Source of the DNA: Reichenbachiella agarivorans
GTDB taxonomy: Bacteria; Bacteroidota; Bacteroidia; Cytophagales; Cyclobacteriaceae
NCBI RefSeq assembly: GCF_025502585.1
Contig: NZ_CP106679.1
Span: 4,123,501-4,187,500, forward strand
Reading direction: 5' to 3'
Length of the DNA stretch: 64,000 nucleotides
Shown: positions 55,257-64,000 of the stretch, one piece after another
Layout of the letters: each line of letters begins with the position of its first letter
Numbering within the stretch: the stretch's first letter is position 1
Program-made: the position numbers and the translations under genes
The notes under the pieces: model-generated
What the model was told of the DNA's origin: nothing
The model's input: the letters and a program-made list of their open reading frames with translations, nothing else
The model's database searches: none

Positions 55257-57344
55257 ATGAAAATCAGGAACACATACACACTAAAAGTAACACTGCTTAT
55301 TATTTTATGTTCGCACATCTTAAGCAGCTATGGCCAGGACATGAAGGCAGGATTTGCCATGCTTGAATCAGGACAATTTCAATCGGCAGAAAAATTCTTC
55401 GGCAAGACGCTGACCGACTACCCTGATAATAAGACTGCCAAACTTTGTTTTGGTCGTGCTACTGGACTATCAGGTAACACCGATGCTGCAATTCAAATCT
55501 TCGAGGAGCTATTGCAGGAATACCCAGGTGACATGGAAGTGAGACTAAACCTGGCTGAGGCCTACCTCTGGAAAAAAGATGGCAAATCTGCAGTTGTGGA
55601 TTACTTATCCATCATCAAACAAGATTCCACCTTGTTTGCTGCTCAATTGGGATTGGCCAACAGCTATTCCATGACACAAAATTATGGATCAGCTTATGCC
55701 ACAATTCAAACAGCAATCGATCTCGATCCAAACAATCAACAAGCTGCACTCTCTAGAAAATATATCACGCTTGGACTAGCCAATGAACTAGCGTCTAGAA
55801 AGCATCTATATGACAGTGCCTTGACTTTGGTTGACAAAAACCTGAAGTATAATCCAAAGGATCAGGAATCATTGCAACTCAAAGCAACGATTTACCTCAT
55901 CGCTGGTGAATTTGAATCTTCTGACGATATCTACCTTCAACTTTCAGATACTTTGGCATCTATCAAAGGACAATCTCTTACGGCTCACCTATTGGAAGAC
56001 AATGAGCTTGCATTAAATCTTGCAGACTCCTTGGTGAGTATGGCGAGTATTCAAAAAGATACTTCCAAAATCATGGATGCTCACTTACACTATGTGACCG
56101 CTCTACTTTGGAATGAGAAAATCTCAATAGCAGGTAGCTATTTAGATTCATTGTCTAACCTATTTCCTTTTAGCCCTGAGATGATCGCTACTCAGGCGCA
56201 AATCGCCATGTACGGAGCGGACTTCAAAAAGGGCTCTAAAAAATATGACGACTACTTGGCCCTCATGCCTAAATCCTTTGGTGGCAATTTGGGTAAAGCT
56301 GATGCCATGCATGCGCTAGGCTTGGACAATATAGCTTACCAATATGCATTTCGTACCTTGACCTACTATCCTGGTCAAAAGGATGCTGCCAACTTCATAG
56401 AAAGACTCAATGCACAACATAGCCCACAAGCATATGCCGGATATGTATATACCTACTCTAGCGATGGAAGTGTGTCTACTGGCTATCAACTAGAAGGAAA
56501 AATCAGTCTCTCTCCAAGGTGGTCAACTGCCATCAACTATCAACAAAAACATTATGGTTCGAAGATCGCCGAATCAGGAGAATCATATATCGAAAGTACT
56601 GGTCTATCATTGACGCACCAATTGAATGCGACCATCAAATTGCAGGCAGCGTACGGTGTATCCAAACTGCAACTGAGCGATACGATGCGTGCTGACTACC
56701 GTAGCAGGTTAAATCTTTCAGCACAGCTATTGATTTCCAAGTCACAATCTATGACGATTGGGTATTTCAGTGAAATACAAGATTTTAATCAGGCATTGAT
56801 TCAGCAAAAACTGAAGGTGTCCAACTTTGTGATCAAGAATTCATTCTTCTGGAAAGAAAGCAACCTAGGTTGGTACTCTGAGCTCTATAGAAGTTACTTT
56901 TCTGATGGAAATACCAAGAACCTTTTGTTCACTTCTCTCTACAAAAACCTCACAAAAAAACCAGCCATCAAAGCTGGTATCAACTATACTATCATGAATT
57001 TTAGTGAGAACAAGCCAGAGCAATACTATTCCCCTAAGTTGTATAATCAAATGGAACTATTTACAGGACTCATGTACAACAAGCTTCCTGTAGATCTGAG
57101 TTGGGACTTGGCTGGTGGTTTTCAAATGGTAGATGGAATGACACAACCAACTTGGCGTACCAAACTTGCGCTATCTAAGAAAATAGGCCGATTGAATACC
57201 GAGGTAAGTGGCGCATACAGTTCCATCTCTAGTTCACAATACAATGGGTTTTCACACCTCGAATTGAGAGGTCAACTCACTTACAGATTATCTGACAAGC
57301 CTATTTTCTTCAAGAGAATCGCCTCTTCTACTATATCGGATTAA
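55257..57344 (+). CDS. TPR and outer-membrane beta-barrel protein (polysaccharide export-like)
   Basis: This 695-residue protein has a signal peptide (to about 26) and tandem TPR repeats to about residue 390 (for example GFAMLESGQFQSAEKFFGKTL and AYLWKKDGKSAVVDYLSIIK). The C-terminal part, about 395-695, is a YaiO-like beta-barrel with alternating aromatic strands (YVYTYSSDGSVSTGYQLEGKISL). This layout matches the outer-membrane exporters of secreted polysaccharides (BcsC, PgaA, PelB type). It lies between the flippase operon and a LytTR regulator whose gene it overlaps tail-to-tail by 14 bp. Export of the polymer made by genes 45.5-54.7 kb is inferred. Confidence 0.8.
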   Translation: MKIRNTYTLKVTLLIILCSHILSSYGQDMKAGFAMLESGQFQSAEKFFGKTLTDYPDNKTAKLCFGRATGLSGNTDAAIQIFEELLQEYPGDMEVRLNLAEAYLWKKDGKSAVVDYLSIIKQDSTLFAAQLGLANSYSMTQNYGSAYATIQTAIDLDPNNQQAALSRKYITLGLANELASRKHLYDSALTLVDKNLKYNPKDQESLQLKATIYLIAGEFESSDDIYLQLSDTLASIKGQSLTAHLLEDNELALNLADSLVSMASIQKDTSKIMDAHLHYVTALLWNEKISIAGSYLDSLSNLFPFSPEMIATQAQIAMYGADFKKGSKKYDDYLALMPKSFGGNLGKADAMHALGLDNIAYQYAFRTLTYYPGQKDAANFIERLNAQHSPQAYAGYVYTYSSDGSVSTGYQLEGKISLSPRWSTAINYQQKHYGSKIAESGESYIESTGLSLTHQLNATIKLQAAYGVSKLQLSDTMRADYRSRLNLSAQLLISKSQSMTIGYFSEIQDFNQALIQQKLKVSNFVIKNSFFWKESNLGWYSELYRSYFSDGNTKNLLFTSLYKNLTKKPAIKAGINYTIMNFSENKPEQYYSPKLYNQMELFTGLMYNKLPVDLSWDLAGGFQMVDGMTQPTWRTKLALSKKIGRLNTEVSGAYSSISSSQYNGFSHLELRGQLTYRLSDKPIFFKRIASSTISD

Positions 57345-58056
57345 GTTTGCTGAGGAGATGTCCTCTTTGTCCCCTGGATATTGGAATAACCTGCTCATTG
57401 ATCAACAAGTTGTTTTCCTCGATATCCACGACCTTATTGACATTGACGATATACGACCTATGTACTTTGACAAACTGATCTGGGTCTAAGCTATTCTCTA
57501 CATTTTTGAAAGTTGTATGCACGATATAACCCTTCTCTAGGGTTTTGAATATGGCATAGTCACCTTTTGCTTCTATGTACAATATATCATCGATATTGAT
57601 ACGTACGATGCGTGAATTGGCCTTGACGAAAAGACTCTCTCTGTTGAATACTCCTTCATCGCTAGATTTAGCACTTTTAAAGTTCTTGTGGTTTTCGATA
57701 GCGATTTCTATCCCGGCATTGATGTCTTTGATTCCATATGGCTTGACAATGTAACCATAAGGACTATGGGTGGAAGCCTTCTTGATGGTTTCCTTGTCGG
57801 CAAAAGCAGTCGTAAAGATGAAAGGAACCTTAAAATCTGCCCTGATCCGTTCAGCTACATCTATCCCACTTTTGGTTCCCTTAATCTGTATATCCAGCAA
57901 GACCAGTTCAATGTCATCTTTCTCCAAAAAACTAACAGCTTGATCATAGGATTCTGCGATACCTACGACTTTGTGGTTCAGTATTTCAAGGATCTCTGAT
58001 AGTGATTCAGCGATTTGACTGTCGTCCTCGACAATCAGTATATTGTATGCGTCCAT
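57331..58056 (-). CDS. LytTR-type response regulator
   Basis: This 241-residue regulator has a receiver domain (1-120, acceptor D55 in LVLLDIQIKG) and a LytTR DNA-binding domain (about 138-238) with VRINIDDILYIEAKGDYAIF and FVKVHRSYIVNVNKV. It follows its probable kinase by 2 bp and ends in a 14-bp overlap with the convergent barrel gene. LytTR regulators often control surface polysaccharides, so the adjacent cluster is a likely target. Confidence 0.93.
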   Translation of the reverse strand: MDAYNILIVEDDSQIAESLSEILEILNHKVVGIAESYDQAVSFLEKDDIELVLLDIQIKGTKSGIDVAERIRADFKVPFIFTTAFADKETIKKASTHSPYGYIVKPYGIKDINAGIEIAIENHKNFKSAKSSDEGVFNRESLFVKANSRIVRINIDDILYIEAKGDYAIFKTLEKGYIVHTTFKNVENSLDPDQFVKVHRSYIVNVNKVVDIEENNLLINEQVIPISRGQRGHLLSKLNPI

Positions 58057-58058
58057 AT

Positions 58059-60059
58059 TTAGGTGATTTTAGGAATTAAGATAGTAAATATTGTGCCTGT
58101 ATTTAATTTGCTAGTCACATTTATTGTGCCCTCGTGTAGTTTAATAAACTCATTAACAATAGATAAGCCCAAACCTGTACCCTGAATGTTACCCACATTG
58201 GAGGCTCTAAAGAATGAATCAAACAGTTGGCCTATATCCTCTTCTGGGATCCCCATACCGTAATCCTTGATATTAATCTTGATCACATGTGCTGCTTCAA
58301 AATCTACTGACAACTCAGGACTTTTGGCTTCTGGGCTATATTTGAGCGCATTCTCCAGGAGGTTACTCATGATATGCCAGAATAGATTTTTATCCAATAA
58401 CGCAGGTGTTTCATGGCCTTTGACGGTAAATTGAATCGGTTCTCTGTCATGTACTAAGTTAGGAAGTACTCTTTCCTTAATGTAAGTTGAGAGAACCACT
58501 TTTTCAGGGTTGAACGGAACTTTATTCGAATCTACCTGACCTATGATCAGTATGTTATTGATCAAAGTATTGAGGCGCTCAACATTGTCATTGATTCGGG
58601 TGATATTTTTTTGTAATCTCTCTCGGTTGAGATCTTCACTATTGACCAACTGAAAGGAAGCCAACTCTGTATTGGAACGAATGGTAGTCAACGGTGTCCG
58701 CAACTCATGTGAGGTCATGGAGATGAATTGGGACTTCATATTGTTGAGTTCCTTTTGCCTACTGATAGTCCTTTCTAAATTGGCCTGACCTTTTTTGACC
58801 TCTGTAATATCTCGTATGAATGCACTGATAAAATGGGTGTCTTTAAATGGAATAGGAAACACTGTCAATTCTATTGGAAACTCATGTCCCTTCTTGTGCA
58901 GTGCTGAGATCTCAATCCGCTTGTTCAATACAGGGCCTTCACCTGTTCGATGAAAATGCTCCATACCCTTCTTATGTGCTTCTCGGTGTTGTTTTGGTAT
59001 AATGGTCTCAGTCAACATCTTTCCTTTGATTTCATCAAAAGAGTAGCCAAAAATCACTTCGGCCTGAGGATTCCATTCTATGATCTTGCCTTGGTCATCT
59101 GTGGTAATCAATGCATCCAAGGACATTTGAAACAGCCTTTCTAATCTATAGTCCTTAAATTGATTGTCCTCTTCAAGTCTTTTCTGGTCAGTAATATCCA
59201 GATGAATCCCAATAGACCCTACCAATTCATTGTTCTCGTCATAATTGGGAGAGCCACTAATGATCATCCATTTCTTATTGCCATCCTTGTCACGAAGCAT
59301 TACTTCATATGAGCTAGAATCTCCTCGCTCACGGAGTAGGTTTTGTTCTGCAATTTTATCGATTGATTCAGTTTCTTCGCTTCCTACAAATATTTCTGAC
59401 GCCCTTTTTCCATCTATTTCCTGCCACTTGTATCCAAAATGCTCTAGAAAAGACTTGTTTGCATGCTGGATTACATCATGATTATCCACTTCCAAAAGTC
59501 CCAAATCGATACTATCGATGATTCTGCGAAATTTATCTTCGCTAGCGATCACCCTAGCTTCAGCCAAATGTCGTTGTTCTATTTCCTCTTGTAAGTTTTG
59601 ATGAGCATAGCCACTTTCCAGACTGATTGCAAACTGTTTGATCACATCTGCAAAGGGATAAAAGGCAACAGGATTGAACTCCTCATCAGATATGCTCTCA
59701 CAGAATAGCTCCAGCAAACCGAATTCACCCAACTTGAAATAGCCATACTTGCCCTTCAATGTTACGTCTTCAAATATCGATTGATCGCAGAAGCAGGACT
59801 CTTGATTAATGAAGGCTTCATGAAATCTAGCTGCAGCAATCTCATGGACATCCTCCGTTTTAGGCATGGAATAGATCCTTCTAAAAGTAATCTTACTGCT
59901 ATCTCCTTTTTGGATGCGCCATACTGCACCATACTGCAGTGACTTTCTAGACAAAAATTTTCGTATGAATTTACGAGCGGTATCTTCAGGATCTCGATAA
60001 TTGAGGTTGGTGAGACTCAGCTCATACAACAAAGACAGTAAGTCCAAGCTTAAATTCAT
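58059..60059 (-). CDS. GAF/PAS sensor histidine kinase
   Basis: This 666-residue soluble kinase has an N-terminal GAF-like domain (about 15-160), a PAS domain (about 175-295, GLLEVDNHDVIQHANKSFLE), a second PAS (about 310-420, ALITTDDQGKIIEWNPQAE) and a HisKA domain with His in MTSHELRTP (about 440). The HATPase has N-box LLENALKYSP and G boxes DYGMGIP and GTGLGLSIV. It sits between the FIST gene (8 bp) and the LytTR regulator gene (2 bp). The three genes form a complete signalling unit. Confidence 0.94.
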   Translation of the reverse strand: MNLSLDLLSLLYELSLTNLNYRDPEDTARKFIRKFLSRKSLQYGAVWRIQKGDSSKITFRRIYSMPKTEDVHEIAAARFHEAFINQESCFCDQSIFEDVTLKGKYGYFKLGEFGLLELFCESISDEEFNPVAFYPFADVIKQFAISLESGYAHQNLQEEIEQRHLAEARVIASEDKFRRIIDSIDLGLLEVDNHDVIQHANKSFLEHFGYKWQEIDGKRASEIFVGSEETESIDKIAEQNLLRERGDSSSYEVMLRDKDGNKKWMIISGSPNYDENNELVGSIGIHLDITDQKRLEEDNQFKDYRLERLFQMSLDALITTDDQGKIIEWNPQAEVIFGYSFDEIKGKMLTETIIPKQHREAHKKGMEHFHRTGEGPVLNKRIEISALHKKGHEFPIELTVFPIPFKDTHFISAFIRDITEVKKGQANLERTISRQKELNNMKSQFISMTSHELRTPLTTIRSNTELASFQLVNSEDLNRERLQKNITRINDNVERLNTLINNILIIGQVDSNKVPFNPEKVVLSTYIKERVLPNLVHDREPIQFTVKGHETPALLDKNLFWHIMSNLLENALKYSPEAKSPELSVDFEAAHVIKINIKDYGMGIPEEDIGQLFDSFFRASNVGNIQGTGLGLSIVNEFIKLHEGTINVTSKLNTGTIFTILIPKIT

Positions 60060-60067
60060 ACAGTTGG

Positions 60068-61153
60068 TTAATACATGGCAGCTACAACTATGGTTTTGTT
60101 ATACAAATCCAAAAAACCTCCTTTAGATGTTGAGACTTCTCCCAGAGAGAGTACTCCCTCCACATTTAACGTGTCATTTCTTTCTTTCACAACATTCTTG
60201 ATTGCTTGAAGCTCATCATTGAATTCAGTTTCTAAATACAAAACCCTCGTAATACAATCTACTAAGAAAATATCAATTGGTGAAATATCTTGGATAGCCT
60301 TTTCTGCTGCCTTGCCTGCACTCTTGATCAAATCAGCTCTAGATCCTGACAAAATATTGAGACTAGCGTTTTTTGGAATATCACCAAGACAAAGCAAAGC
60401 ACCTTGTTCATCCACTATAATGGGATCTCTCACCATGTCTTCTTTCCCTTCTCTTTTGATTCCAAAAGGATAGCCTTGCGAAATTTCGACGAACTCTTTC
60501 TGCGCAAATTGGTCCTGAGAGTTGAGTTCCACTACCTCCTTATATATATCGTATGCTGGTCTCCAATTTAATTCTAGGATTTTGTTCCCTTCGGTTTTGT
60601 TGGCCACAAAGGGACCTTCGACCTCTGTCCATCCATGATTTACACCCAAGTTTATCTCCCTTTTGACAATGAGGAGTAGCGCTGCATTGTCAAAGAAGCC
60701 ATCATTGCAAATGATGCATGGTGACTGTTCTAGACTAGCAGAGCCACAGCCTGCTCCTACAAAATTCATTTGATTCCAATATTCCTCGTACAAACTGTCC
60801 AACAAGGATGACACATGATTCATCAATCCATCAAACAACACAATACATGAATTCATGTCTGGGCTGCTTGTTGGGAGCTGATTATGGACTGGTATAGTAT
60901 CAAAATCTTTGATCAATACCGGTTCCATAACACAGGACTCAATGTGCTTGAGAATCACGCCACTGTCCAGGTGCTCATTCTCAAATATGATCATTGGGAA
61001 TATCCCTCCTGCAAGTTTTAAATCTCTCGCATTGGCTTCATCTATCAATTGAGATATATCTATAGGTGTTTTTTCTCCGACTAAAATAAGATTCACTGCT
61101 GTGGTACTGAAGTGATCGAGAATTTCTGAACAATTGGTTGTAGTAAGTAACAT
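60068..61153 (-). CDS. FIST-domain sensory protein
   Basis: This 361-residue cytoplasmic protein has the FIST_N pattern (about 10-200, ending FDNAALLLIVKREINLGVNHGWTEVEGPF) and FIST_C (about 205-355, PAYDIYKEV, YPFGI, ASLNILSGSRADLI, FLVDCITRVLYL). FIST domains are thought to bind small ligands such as amino acids and feed two-component systems. The ATG at 61151-61153 is chosen; a TTG upstream would add nine residues. It heads the FIST - kinase - LytTR operon. Confidence 0.92.
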   Translation of the reverse strand: MLLTTTNCSEILDHFSTTAVNLILVGEKTPIDISQLIDEANARDLKLAGGIFPMIIFENEHLDSGVILKHIESCVMEPVLIKDFDTIPVHNQLPTSSPDMNSCIVLFDGLMNHVSSLLDSLYEEYWNQMNFVGAGCGSASLEQSPCIICNDGFFDNAALLLIVKREINLGVNHGWTEVEGPFVANKTEGNKILELNWRPAYDIYKEVVELNSQDQFAQKEFVEISQGYPFGIKREGKEDMVRDPIIVDEQGALLCLGDIPKNASLNILSGSRADLIKSAGKAAEKAIQDISPIDIFLVDCITRVLYLETEFNDELQAIKNVVKERNDTLNVEGVLSLGEVSTSKGGFLDLYNKTIVVAAMY

Positions 61154-61420
61154 GGCGTACAGTTTAATTTTTGAAATCAAGTGAAATTAATCCAATCTCC
61201 TATTTATCTAGATGCAGGATACGACGAATGGTAGATTTAAAGGGTTGAGTTGTCAATATCATCGTCGAACTGTCTGACGGATGTTTTTAGGTACAAAATG
61301 CACGTCAGCCTTTCATTTCTTCCATTCAACGAAACTCAGTCTAATAGAAATCATCGCTGATTTATCCTTGTATCATCAATCAGGGAATGGAAATACAACC
61401 TCCCTATAAACTATACTAAA
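61154..61420. other. Divergent intergenic region
   Basis: This 267-bp gap lies between the FIST operon and the DUF4114 gene. The closest promoter match on the plus strand is TATCCTTG, one base from the -7 consensus. No gene or repeat is seen. Confidence 0.4.
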
Positions 61421-63832
61421 ATGAAAAAGTTAATCTATACAACTCTACTCACCATCCTGTATATTCCTCTAATGGCACAATATCAATTCTTAGGAGGGTT
61501 CAATGAACTCGGAGTGCCTGACTATTTAGATGAAAGAGACGTAGTTTCCAAGCAACTACTCGACGACATTGATGCCTCCCTCCCAGAGAGCAAGCCGGTA
61601 CCTTTGTTCAATCCACACCTGATCTCCTCAGGATATGACAATGACATCCAACTATTGGATAGTGCTGATGTATGGGTGACATTCGTCAAAGAAGGTGCTG
61701 GATATAGAAATGTATTGGGATTCTATAGCTATGATCTCAGTGCTCCCTACTTGTCCACTCCATCCAAAGAAGATATTACGATTATTTTCCCTAATGTGTC
61801 TGGAGAAGGTTCTGGTGGCGGATTGGTAGCGGGTGATAAAGTAAAAATTGGAACCTTTTCTGCTAATACCGGCATAGGTTGGGTACTCATCGCTAATGGA
61901 TACCTTGACAATCAAGTAACTGATGGCTCTTGGGTACTATATTCCAACCCCAACTTTAATCCAGAAAGCAAAAAGTCAGATCGCTACCATAATGTCTTAC
62001 TCAATGATCCAGAAGAAGATTTGATCATTCTTGGTTTTGAGGATATACGCAGAGATTACGCTAGCTGCGATCAGGATTTCAATGACGCCATATTCTATGT
62101 GACTGCCAACCCTATCGAAGCGATTGCGAGAAACAATATAGCAGAAATCGTGGATAGCAAAAGTGTCAGCTCGGGCAATGATGGTGGACTAGAAAGCAAT
62201 GGTGACTTGGCCTCTGCCATCGCCCAACGCCAACTCAACCGTGTCAAAAACAATAACAGAAACAATGTCAGAACCAGACAAATGACCATGTCTGCTCATA
62301 TGCGCAGTGCACGAACCAATGGATCACATGTCTACCTGCCTACCACAGGATTTACAGGACAAGAAGAAGTGAGGGTCTCAAGTCCAGAAGATCTAATAGG
62401 CTTGACCAATGCAGAAGAAGTCTTTGCTACAGACTATTATTTGACAGAGCAAAGAGTAGCTGCCGCACTACTTACTAAAACCAGTTCTTCGGTATACAAC
62501 CATTCCAAAAACGTCTGTGACAGGCTCAATGGAGGCAGCATCGAAGATTTGCGTTCGGTAGAAGTCAAAGGACATCAAGTGATCTTTGCCAAGATCAACA
62601 CTGACAGTACTACTTCCGAATATGCTTCTTGGTTCTCTGTTCAAAACAATGGTGAATCGTACAAACTATATAGCCTATGGAATATCGATAACTACCCAGA
62701 AGGTGATTACCTCAATTTTCAAGTATGGGGTGCTAGTCCTGCACAGGTTTTTCATACGCTCAACTATATTTTGAATCAGCTGGAGTCAGAAAAGACCGTT
62801 CAGTCAAACGAGCAAGGAACACAAATCCCGAAAGTATTGGTCAAAAGAGGCAATTACAGCCAAGGAAGACTTACGCTGGAAATCACAAACCCTCAGCAAG
62901 TAAAGCAAATAGAAGTAACTGGAAATATCCGATCAACAGAGAATAGCAGCTATACTGTCTACAAAGAAAGCATTGCCTTGAGTGGGAACTATACCGAAAG
63001 CATCAGCATAGACATGGGAGGCCTCTTCGATGCAGGTATCTCTGTTCAGGTACCCAACGAGACTGCATTTGATGCACTGTATCTTGCAGATGGAGCATGG
63101 GGCACGGACTACAACCCTCTCTACTCTAGCATCGATGAGTTCTCCGTCGCAACCACCGAAAACCCCACATGGGACAGCAGTCAGTACATACTCGAACGAA
63201 ACATTCAAGTAAGTGGTAGAAGCTCAGATGTGGTCAACATTTTTAGAAATACTATGGCAGGTCATGGCTCTCTAGAGATATCTCAATTTAGTTCCTTGTC
63301 CTTTGACATAGACAGCAACACACCCCTAGAGGTGGTATTGATTGAAAATAATCTCTCAGATTGGTCACAGCGCCTGAGAACCACAGTTGCCAGTACTGAT
63401 GGAATCGACCAAGTAGTCTTGCCATTGGATGAATTTACCAGAGGAGAAGCAACCAACACTATGTCAATCGGCACCATTCAGTCCGTTGTTTTCTCCTTCA
63501 TCAACACGCGTGGCGAGGAACAAAGTTTCGAATTTGAGATCAGCAATCTTCGCTTTGGCAATGAGCAAGTAGTCATGTCCATCGGTACCGAAAGCCATTC
63601 GAAAGAATTCATGATGTACCCCAATCCGACAAATGGACAGGTCAACTTAGAGTTTTCGGAGCAAACCAGTGGGCAGGTGAGTGTCTTCGATATGAGTGGA
63701 CGTTTGATGCAGCATCAGCACATGAGCCTTACGAGCAAAAGCAGTCTGGATTTGACCTTACAAACAGGTTTGTATTGGATAGTGGTAGATGGCTCGATGG
63801 GTCGACAGTCTCGCATGTTAAAAATATACTAG
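61421..63832 (+). CDS. Secreted DUF4114 protein with type IX sorting domain
   Basis: This 803-residue protein has a signal peptide (1-20) and a DUF4114 domain (about 95-215), with VLGFYSYD near its start and the Asp-rich end EDLIILGFEDIRRDYASCDQDFNDAIFYV. A long region follows with a jelly-roll-like domain (about 480-700, ISIDMGGLFDAGISVQV). The C-terminal type IX secretion domain starts MMYPNPTNGQVNLEF and ends MLKIY. DUF4114 proteins are Ca-binding, surface or matrix proteins of marine bacteria. It could be a matrix protein for the exopolysaccharide encoded upstream; that is inference from position. Confidence 0.85.
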   Translation: MKKLIYTTLLTILYIPLMAQYQFLGGFNELGVPDYLDERDVVSKQLLDDIDASLPESKPVPLFNPHLISSGYDNDIQLLDSADVWVTFVKEGAGYRNVLGFYSYDLSAPYLSTPSKEDITIIFPNVSGEGSGGGLVAGDKVKIGTFSANTGIGWVLIANGYLDNQVTDGSWVLYSNPNFNPESKKSDRYHNVLLNDPEEDLIILGFEDIRRDYASCDQDFNDAIFYVTANPIEAIARNNIAEIVDSKSVSSGNDGGLESNGDLASAIAQRQLNRVKNNNRNNVRTRQMTMSAHMRSARTNGSHVYLPTTGFTGQEEVRVSSPEDLIGLTNAEEVFATDYYLTEQRVAAALLTKTSSSVYNHSKNVCDRLNGGSIEDLRSVEVKGHQVIFAKINTDSTTSEYASWFSVQNNGESYKLYSLWNIDNYPEGDYLNFQVWGASPAQVFHTLNYILNQLESEKTVQSNEQGTQIPKVLVKRGNYSQGRLTLEITNPQQVKQIEVTGNIRSTENSSYTVYKESIALSGNYTESISIDMGGLFDAGISVQVPNETAFDALYLADGAWGTDYNPLYSSIDEFSVATTENPTWDSSQYILERNIQVSGRSSDVVNIFRNTMAGHGSLEISQFSSLSFDIDSNTPLEVVLIENNLSDWSQRLRTTVASTDGIDQVVLPLDEFTRGEATNTMSIGTIQSVVFSFINTRGEEQSFEFEISNLRFGNEQVVMSIGTESHSKEFMMYPNPTNGQVNLEFSEQTSGQVSVFDMSGRLMQHQHMSLTSKSSLDLTLQTGLYWIVVDGSMGRQSRMLKIY

Positions 63833-63856
63833 CAGTTGGTTAGTTAATTGGTGGAT

Positions 63857-63883
63857 GGCCTCTCTGATTATATCAGAGAGGCC
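63857..63883 (+). terminator. Terminator hairpin after the DUF4114 gene
   Basis: GGCCTCTCTGAT (63857-63868) and ATCAGAGAGGCC (63872-63883) form a perfect 12-bp stem with a 3-nt loop. The last 117 bp of the window contain no recognisable gene start. Confidence 0.8.
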
Positions 63884-64000
63884 CTATTCATTATAGCCAA
63901 CCATAATTAAGATCATAGCCCTAACAGGACTCGTCAAACCACAGGGTAAATGAGCAAATACTGAGCATTGAATGAAAATGTCCACCTACGTCCAAGATGA

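Overview
The window reads as chromosome of a marine, polysaccharide-degrading Bacteroidota bacterium, most likely a gliding Cytophagales-type organism; I cannot name a species. Support comes from a hybrid two-component regulator of the Reg_prop/Y_Y_Y type, type IX secretion tails on two proteins, DUF5686 and beta-barrel families typical of the phylum, the promoter -7 motif TAnnTTTG in front of several genes, and GH16 enzymes of the kind that attack red-algal galactans.

Region 1 (1-16.5 kb) is a carbohydrate locus. A PKD-domain lipoprotein runs off the left edge, divergent from a 1393-residue hybrid two-component regulator. Then comes a minus-strand operon of a carbohydrate-binding protein, two GH16 hydrolases and a PepSY-like protein. 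An AraC regulator and two TonB-type outer-membrane barrel genes follow. The region ends at a 43-nt 3' half of a tRNA-Asp gene with its terminator, which looks like the distal attachment scar of an integrated island lying to its left. A frameshifted DUF5686 gene follows.

Region 2 (19.4-29.8 kb) is a compact minus-strand chemotaxis operon with mostly 4-bp overlaps: STAS, CheY, CheA, CheW, CheW, MCP, CheR, a histidine-kinase-like protein lacking its phospho-acceptor His, CheD, CheB and CheC. A separate response regulator lies just upstream. No flagellar genes are present, so output to gliding or another surface behaviour is likely.

Region 3 (30-39.5 kb) is accessory DNA. A NarL-type response regulator has its last 71 bp repeated about 4 kb downstream; between the copies sit two oxidoreductase + AraC modules. 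Next is a three-gene operon: a membrane GGDEF-like protein (RGDEF), a CD-NTase and a Cap15-type 2TM-beta-barrel effector. This is a CBASS locus with an unusual second putative nucleotide cyclase, bounded on both sides by integron attC-like inverted repeats. Beyond it lies an array of six degenerate 41-bp tandem repeats, then a DUF6261-like gene and a PAS/H-box protein with no ATPase domain.

Region 4 (39.7-45.1 kb) holds a cupin, a PhnB-like VOC protein and a 1418-residue multi-PAS histidine kinase of the NarX/HisKA_3 class.

Region 5 (45.5-63.9 kb) looks like an exopolysaccharide synthesis and export cluster: GT2, a large multi-membrane GT-C-like protein, an Ig-like periplasmic protein, a membrane-anchored GH5-like hydrolase, a GT4, a STAS protein with a polysaccharide flippase, and a TPR/outer-membrane barrel protein. 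It is followed by a FIST protein - PAS histidine kinase - LytTR regulator operon and a secreted DUF4114 protein with a type IX sorting tail.
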